From NCBI RefSeq assembly GCF_000383595.1, contig NZ_KB911581.1, positions 7,275,519-7,339,518 on the forward strand: a stretch of DNA of 64,000 nt, read 5' to 3'. Position numbers and translations under genes: made by a program. How positions within the stretch are numbered: position 1 is the first letter of the stretch; each line of letters starts with the position of its first letter. Under the pieces are notes generated by a model. The model worked only from the letters and a program-made list of their open reading frames with translations. It was not told the DNA's origin and did not search any database. Shown here in pieces: positions 60,932 through 64,000 of the stretch. The DNA comes from Streptomyces bottropensis ATCC 25435. Its GTDB lineage: Bacteria; Actinomycetota; Actinomycetes; Streptomycetales; Streptomycetaceae.

Positions 60932-61408
60932 TCAGTCGAAGACGAACGGCCCCGGCGACTGGGCCGCGCCTGCGGTGCAGGTCACCGGGAAACCGAAGAT
61001 CACCATCTGCAGCGAGCCGCCGAAGGCCTCCAGCGAGTCTCCGGGAGCGACGGTGCCGGTCAGGGGCCCGACCTCCACGCCGTCCCCGGCGGCCAGCGCC
61101 GGGTTCTCGGTACCGGTGAAGGCGACGGTGCCGCCGCTCGCGTTCACGAAAGTGAGTGTGGACTGGATGGAGTCCTCGGCGAGGGCGATCGGCGCGGTGA
61201 TCTCCTCGGAGGTGACGGTGACGGTCGCGGAGGTGCCGTCCTGTGTGGCCGTGAGCGTGGCCACTCCGGAACCGCCGATCGTGCAACTGGCGTTGATCGT
61301 CGCGACGTCAGGGGTGACGGCCACGGCGGTGGGGGCGAGCGCGAGGCCGGTGACGGCCAGCGTGCCCGCCACGAGCGCCGAGGCGGCTCCGAGTCGTATG
61401 CGTCTCAT
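60932..61408 (-). CDS. Secreted hypothetical protein
   Basis: The protein has 158 residues from ATG at 61408. A Sec signal peptide (MRRIRLGAASALVAGTLAVT, cleavage after AVA near residue 30) precedes a Thr/Val/Gly/Ser-rich domain with beta-strand periodicity and two Cys residues (INASCTIGG and FPVTCTAG) that probably form one disulfide joining the ends of a beta-sandwich. No family recognised. It is convergent with the amt-PII operon and stands alone. Confidence 0.75.
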   Translation of the reverse strand: MRRIRLGAASALVAGTLAVTGLALAPTAVAVTPDVATINASCTIGGSGVATLTATQDGTSATVTVTSEEITAPIALAEDSIQSTLTFVNASGGTVAFTGTENPALAAGDGVEVGPLTGTVAPGDSLEAFGGSLQMVIFGFPVTCTAGAAQSPGPFVFD

Positions 61409-61811
61409 CGAGCGAATTCCCTTCCCTGGTACGGGACGGCGCACGGGGGCATGGGGGAGCCCCGTACGTCCCGGTACGGGCGTTGCCATGTGGGGGAGGT
61501 GCAATGCGCGGCCGCGCGGCGGAATATGACGGTCCGCCAGGAGAACGGCTCCATTGAGACGCGGGCGGCCCAAGATTGCAAGAGACGGTCCGCGGGTGAT
61601 GCCAGGGCTGTCGAAAGTGGCCGAACCCGTTCGCCGACGGCACCGGCCGACTCGCCCGCCGGGCCGCGAGGGTGGGCCGATCTGTCCCGCCCCGCACGGT
61701 TTCGCCGGTGGCCGGGCCCGGATGTCCACTCGCCCGCGCATGAGTTTTCCCGCAGCTCGGCGGGCCGTTACCGGCCGTAACACGCTAGGGCGGGCGACTC
61801 CGGGCCCGCGC
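61409..61811. other. Non-coding gap between secreted-protein and deaminase-like genes
   Basis: No convincing gene on either strand. Near the deaminase-like stop is the inverted repeat GTTAC/GTAAC (61767-61781) and TAGCGT on the minus strand (61787-61782), a possible promoter for the secreted-protein gene with a long leader. Confidence 0.4.
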
Positions 61812-62165
61812 TCAGCCCGCCGTCAGCGTCGTGCGCACCGATCCGTCCGGTCCGGCCAGGAGCACCGGGGTCTTCGGGCCGCCGAGGTCCCGTACGGCGG
61901 CCCGGTCCTCGTCGGAGACGGTCTCGGCGGCGGTCACCACGGCCGCCGCCTCCAGGGACGTGGCGCCGGAGGCCACCGCCATGGCGACGGCCGTGCGCAG
62001 CGCGCTCAGCCGCAGGGAGTCGAGGGCCACGGTCCCGGCCACATAGGTACGGCCCGTCTCGTCCCGGACGGCCGCCCCCTCGGGCACGGCGTTGCGGGCC
62101 CGCGCGGAACGGGCCAGGGTCACGATCTTGCGGTCCTCGGGGTCGAGCGCGCTGCTGTCGGTCAT
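61812..62165 (-). CDS. Cytidine deaminase-like protein lacking the catalytic motif
   Basis: The protein has 117 residues. The spacing resembles cytidine deaminases (ARNAVPEGAAVRDETGRTYV, then SLRLSALRTAVAMAVASG), but the zinc-binding Cys/His-Ala-Glu reads LSALR and there is no PCxxC motif, so it is probably not a deaminase. Such inactive homologues lie in the ybeY-corC-era cluster of many actinobacteria. Role unknown. It is 49 bp downstream of the MmcQ/YjbR gene. Confidence 0.7.
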   Translation of the reverse strand: MTDSSALDPEDRKIVTLARSARARNAVPEGAAVRDETGRTYVAGTVALDSLRLSALRTAVAMAVASGATSLEAAAVVTAAETVSDEDRAAVRDLGGPKTPVLLAGPDGSVRTTLTAG

Positions 62166-62214
62166 GAGCCGAGCATACGGAGACCGGGCCCGCCCACCAC
62201 GCCACGGGGTGTGT

Positions 62215-62574
62215 TCAGGGCCGGTCGAGACGGAGCCGCTGCGCCCGGGGCAGGCCCGCCACCACCAGGTCGTACGAGTCCTCGATCAGTTCCCTGGCGA
62301 GGTGATCGGGGAGGTCGCCGTCGAGGGTCACGGTGTTCCAGTGGCGTTTGTTCATGTGGTAGCCGGGGGCGATGAGGCCGGGGTGTTCGGTGCGGAGCCG
62401 GACCGCGTCCTCGGGGTCGCACTTGAGGTTGACCTTGAGGGGACGCTGGTCCGTCCAGCTGAGGGCGAACATCTTGCCGAGCACCTTGAAGACGGAGATC
62501 TCCGGACGGAAGGGGAAGTCCTCGACGACCTCATCGAAGGAGAGGCAGAAGGAACGCAACTCCTGTGGGGTCAC
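62215..62574 (-). CDS. MmcQ/YjbR-family protein
   Basis: The protein has 119 residues from GTG at 62574, which overlaps the corC stop. It has the family look: LRSFCLSFDEVVEDFPFRPE, KMFALSWTD, LKVNLKCDPEDAVRLRTEHP, then GYHMNKRHWNTVTLDGDLPD. These small CyaY-like-fold proteins are proposed DNA binders but their job is not settled. It is part of the ybeY-corC transcript. Confidence 0.88.
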   Translation of the reverse strand: MTPQELRSFCLSFDEVVEDFPFRPEISVFKVLGKMFALSWTDQRPLKVNLKCDPEDAVRLRTEHPGLIAPGYHMNKRHWNTVTLDGDLPDHLARELIEDSYDLVVAGLPRAQRLRLDRP

Positions 62575-63878
62575 TCGGACTTCTTCTCCCCCTCCGGCGC
62601 CTCGGCGGGACCGATCGGCTCCACCAGCACCGTGACGATCTTGTTCCGGCGGCCGGCCGCGGCCTCCGCGGTGAGGCGCAGGTCGCGCTCGTCCGGCAGG
62701 GCGACGACCGAGGAGGCACCGGCGATGGGGACACGGCCCAGGGCCTTGGCGAGGAGGCCGCCCACGGTCTCCACGTCCTCGTCGTCGTAGGCCTCCAGGC
62801 CGTACAGCTCCCCGAGGTCGGTGATGTCCAGGCGGGCGGTGACGCGGTAGCGGTCCTCGCCGAGGTCCTCGACGGGCGGGAGTTCGCGGTCGTACTCGTC
62901 GGTGATCTCGCCGACGATCTCCTCCAGGATGTCCTCGATGGTGACGATCCCGGCGGTGCCGCCGTACTCGTCGATGACGACGGCGACGTGGTTGCGCTCC
63001 TGCTGCATCTCGCGGAGCAGGTCGCCGGCGTTCTTCGTGTCGGGGACGAAGACGGCGGGGCGCATGGCCGTGGACACCAGCTCGCTCTCGGCGTCCCGGC
63101 TGATGTGCGTCTTGCGGGCCAGGTCCTTCAGGTACACGATCCCGACGATGTCGTCCTCGTTCTCGCCGGTGACCGGTATGCGCGAGAAACCCGAGCGCAG
63201 GGCGAGGGTGAGGGCCTGCCGGATGGTCTTGTAGCGCTCGATGGCGACCAGGTCGGTGCGCGGGACCATCACCTCGCGGACGAGGGTGTCGCCCAGCTCG
63301 AAGACCGAGTGCACCATGCGGCGCTCCTCCGCCTCGATCAGCGACTCCTTCTCGGCCAGGTCGACCAGCGCGCGCAGTTCGGCCTCGGAGGCGAACGGGC
63401 CGCGCCGGAAGCCCTTGCCGGGCGTCAGCGCGTTGCCGATGAGGATGAGGAGCGAGGGGATGGGCCCCAGGACCCGGGCCAGCGGCAGCAGCACGTACGC
63501 CGCCGCCGTGGCCGTGTTCATGGGGTGCTGGCGGCCGATGGTGCGGGGCGAGACCCCGACGGCCACATAGCTGACGAGGACCATCACGGCGATGGCGACG
63601 GCCAGGGACTGCCAGGTCCGGTCGAACGCCTGCAGACAGGCGTAGGTGACCAGCGCGGCGGCGGCCATCTCGCAGGCCACCCGCACCAGCAGCGCGAGGT
63701 TCAGATAGCGGGTCGGGTCGGCCGAGATCTGGGCGAGCTTCGCGCTGCCGCGCCGCCCGGACCGTACGGCCTCCTCGGCACGGAAGCTGGAGACGCGCGC
63801 GAGGCCCGCCTCCGCGCAGGCGGCGAGCCAGGCGACGACCACCAGAGCGACGGCACCCGCGATGAGAGTCGCGCTCAT
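62571..63878 (-). CDS. CorC/HlyC-type CBS-domain membrane protein
   Basis: The protein has 435 residues. An N-terminal DUF21/CNNM membrane domain (about 1-150, three to four helices), then two CBS domains (about 205-330, VFELGDTLVREVMVPRTDLV and VIDEYGGTAGIVTIEDILEE) and a C-terminal CorC-HlyC domain ending with a hydrophilic tail. Such proteins are linked to magnesium/cobalt efflux. The start overlaps the ybeY stop (ATGA) and the end overlaps the MmcQ/YjbR gene, making a coupled cluster. Confidence 0.94.
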   Translation of the reverse strand: MSATLIAGAVALVVVAWLAACAEAGLARVSSFRAEEAVRSGRRGSAKLAQISADPTRYLNLALLVRVACEMAAAALVTYACLQAFDRTWQSLAVAIAVMVLVSYVAVGVSPRTIGRQHPMNTATAAAYVLLPLARVLGPIPSLLILIGNALTPGKGFRRGPFASEAELRALVDLAEKESLIEAEERRMVHSVFELGDTLVREVMVPRTDLVAIERYKTIRQALTLALRSGFSRIPVTGENEDDIVGIVYLKDLARKTHISRDAESELVSTAMRPAVFVPDTKNAGDLLREMQQERNHVAVVIDEYGGTAGIVTIEDILEEIVGEITDEYDRELPPVEDLGEDRYRVTARLDITDLGELYGLEAYDDEDVETVGGLLAKALGRVPIAGASSVVALPDERDLRLTAEAAAGRRNKIVTVLVEPIGPAEAPEGEKKSE

Positions 63879-64000
63879 GACACGGTCGGCGCCGGGGAGG
63901 GGCCGGTGAAGCCCTTCTCCGCGCGCCAGCCGTCCACGATGGCGGCCTGCAGACCGAACATCTCGGCCTTCTCGCCCTGCTCCTCGTGGTCGTAGCCCAG
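63875..64000 (-). CDS. ybeY: Endoribonuclease YbeY, C-terminal end (gene runs out of window)
   Basis: Only the last 41 codons are visible, starting LGYDHEEQGEKAEMFGLQAA and ending GPSPAPTVS. GYDH is the end of the metal-binding H-x3-H-x5-H motif of YbeY, which processes rRNA 3' ends. The TGA overlaps the corC start. The rest lies beyond position 64000. Confidence 0.9.
   Translation of the reverse strand: MGYDHEEQGEKAEMFGLQAAIVDGWRAEKGFTGPSPAPTVS

Noticed and set aside
61451..61780. 109-codon plus-strand frame
   Set aside because: Arg/Ser/Pro-rich composition typical of random frames, no start signal.

Overview
The window is a stretch of a high-GC actinomycete chromosome, almost certainly from a Streptomyces species. 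Coding DNA is strongly G/C-biased at third positions, GTG starts and 4-base ATGA/GTGA overlaps are common, several transcripts look leaderless, one gene carries the rare TTA (bldA-type) codon, and the core order glyS | znuA-znuC-znuB-zur | uppS | recO ... leuA ... era ... corC-ybeY is typical of Streptomyces. No rRNA, tRNA, prophage, transposase or CRISPR array was found.

Region 1 (1-11.0 kb) is the most accessory part. It has the end of an OmpR-type response regulator and its sensor kinase, then a Tat-exported PhoX/DUF839 protein preceded by phased 11-bp direct repeats. Next comes a two-gene biosynthetic islet: a GT1-type glycosyltransferase with an in-frame TTA codon and a stand-alone condensation/acyltransferase-fold enzyme. 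Then follows a three-gene, lower-GC operon (secreted small protein, ABC ATPase with no ordinary start codon, FtsX-like permease) bounded by strong hairpins.

Region 2 (11.2-26.4 kb) carries carbon metabolism and small regulons: pyruvate phosphate dikinase with twin palindromes upstream, a ROK repressor divergent from two glycoside hydrolases (GH63-like and glycogen-debranching type), dusB, a DHA2 drug exporter, a CGNR regulator/VOC enzyme pair that starts inside one shared inverted repeat, and an aldo/keto reductase-TetR operon behind a perfect 16-bp inverted repeat.

Region 3 (26.9-41 kb) is core metabolism and regulation: glyS, the zinc uptake system znuACB with zur behind two candidate Zur boxes, uppS, recO with a decayed copy of its own 5' end, a 1037-residue AfsR-like SARP regulator, a VanX-like dipeptidase downstream of three SARP-type heptamers, and a small phosphatase-FCD regulator pair.

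Region 4 (41-47.8 kb) is one tightly coupled operon: a Dpp-type ABC importer (binding protein, permease, permease-ATPase fusion, ATPase) ending in a DapA/NanA-family lyase, divergent from the FCD regulator. The layout recalls known Dpp-type sialic acid importers.

Region 5 (47.8-64 kb) holds a TerB-fold protein, leuA with its Leu-rich leader peptide, a protealysin-like M4 protease followed by an emfourin-like inhibitor, a GH1 beta-glucosidase-MFS pair, a secreted peptidylarginine deiminase, a leaderless VOC gene, era, an amt-PII operon behind a GlnR-type box, a secreted protein, and the conserved cluster ybeY-corC-mmcQ/yjbR-cytidine deaminase-like.

Interspersed Streptomyces repeats lie at about 19.7, 26.8, 37.2 and 39.6 kb. 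The 37.2 kb copy sits in frame inside the SARP gene.
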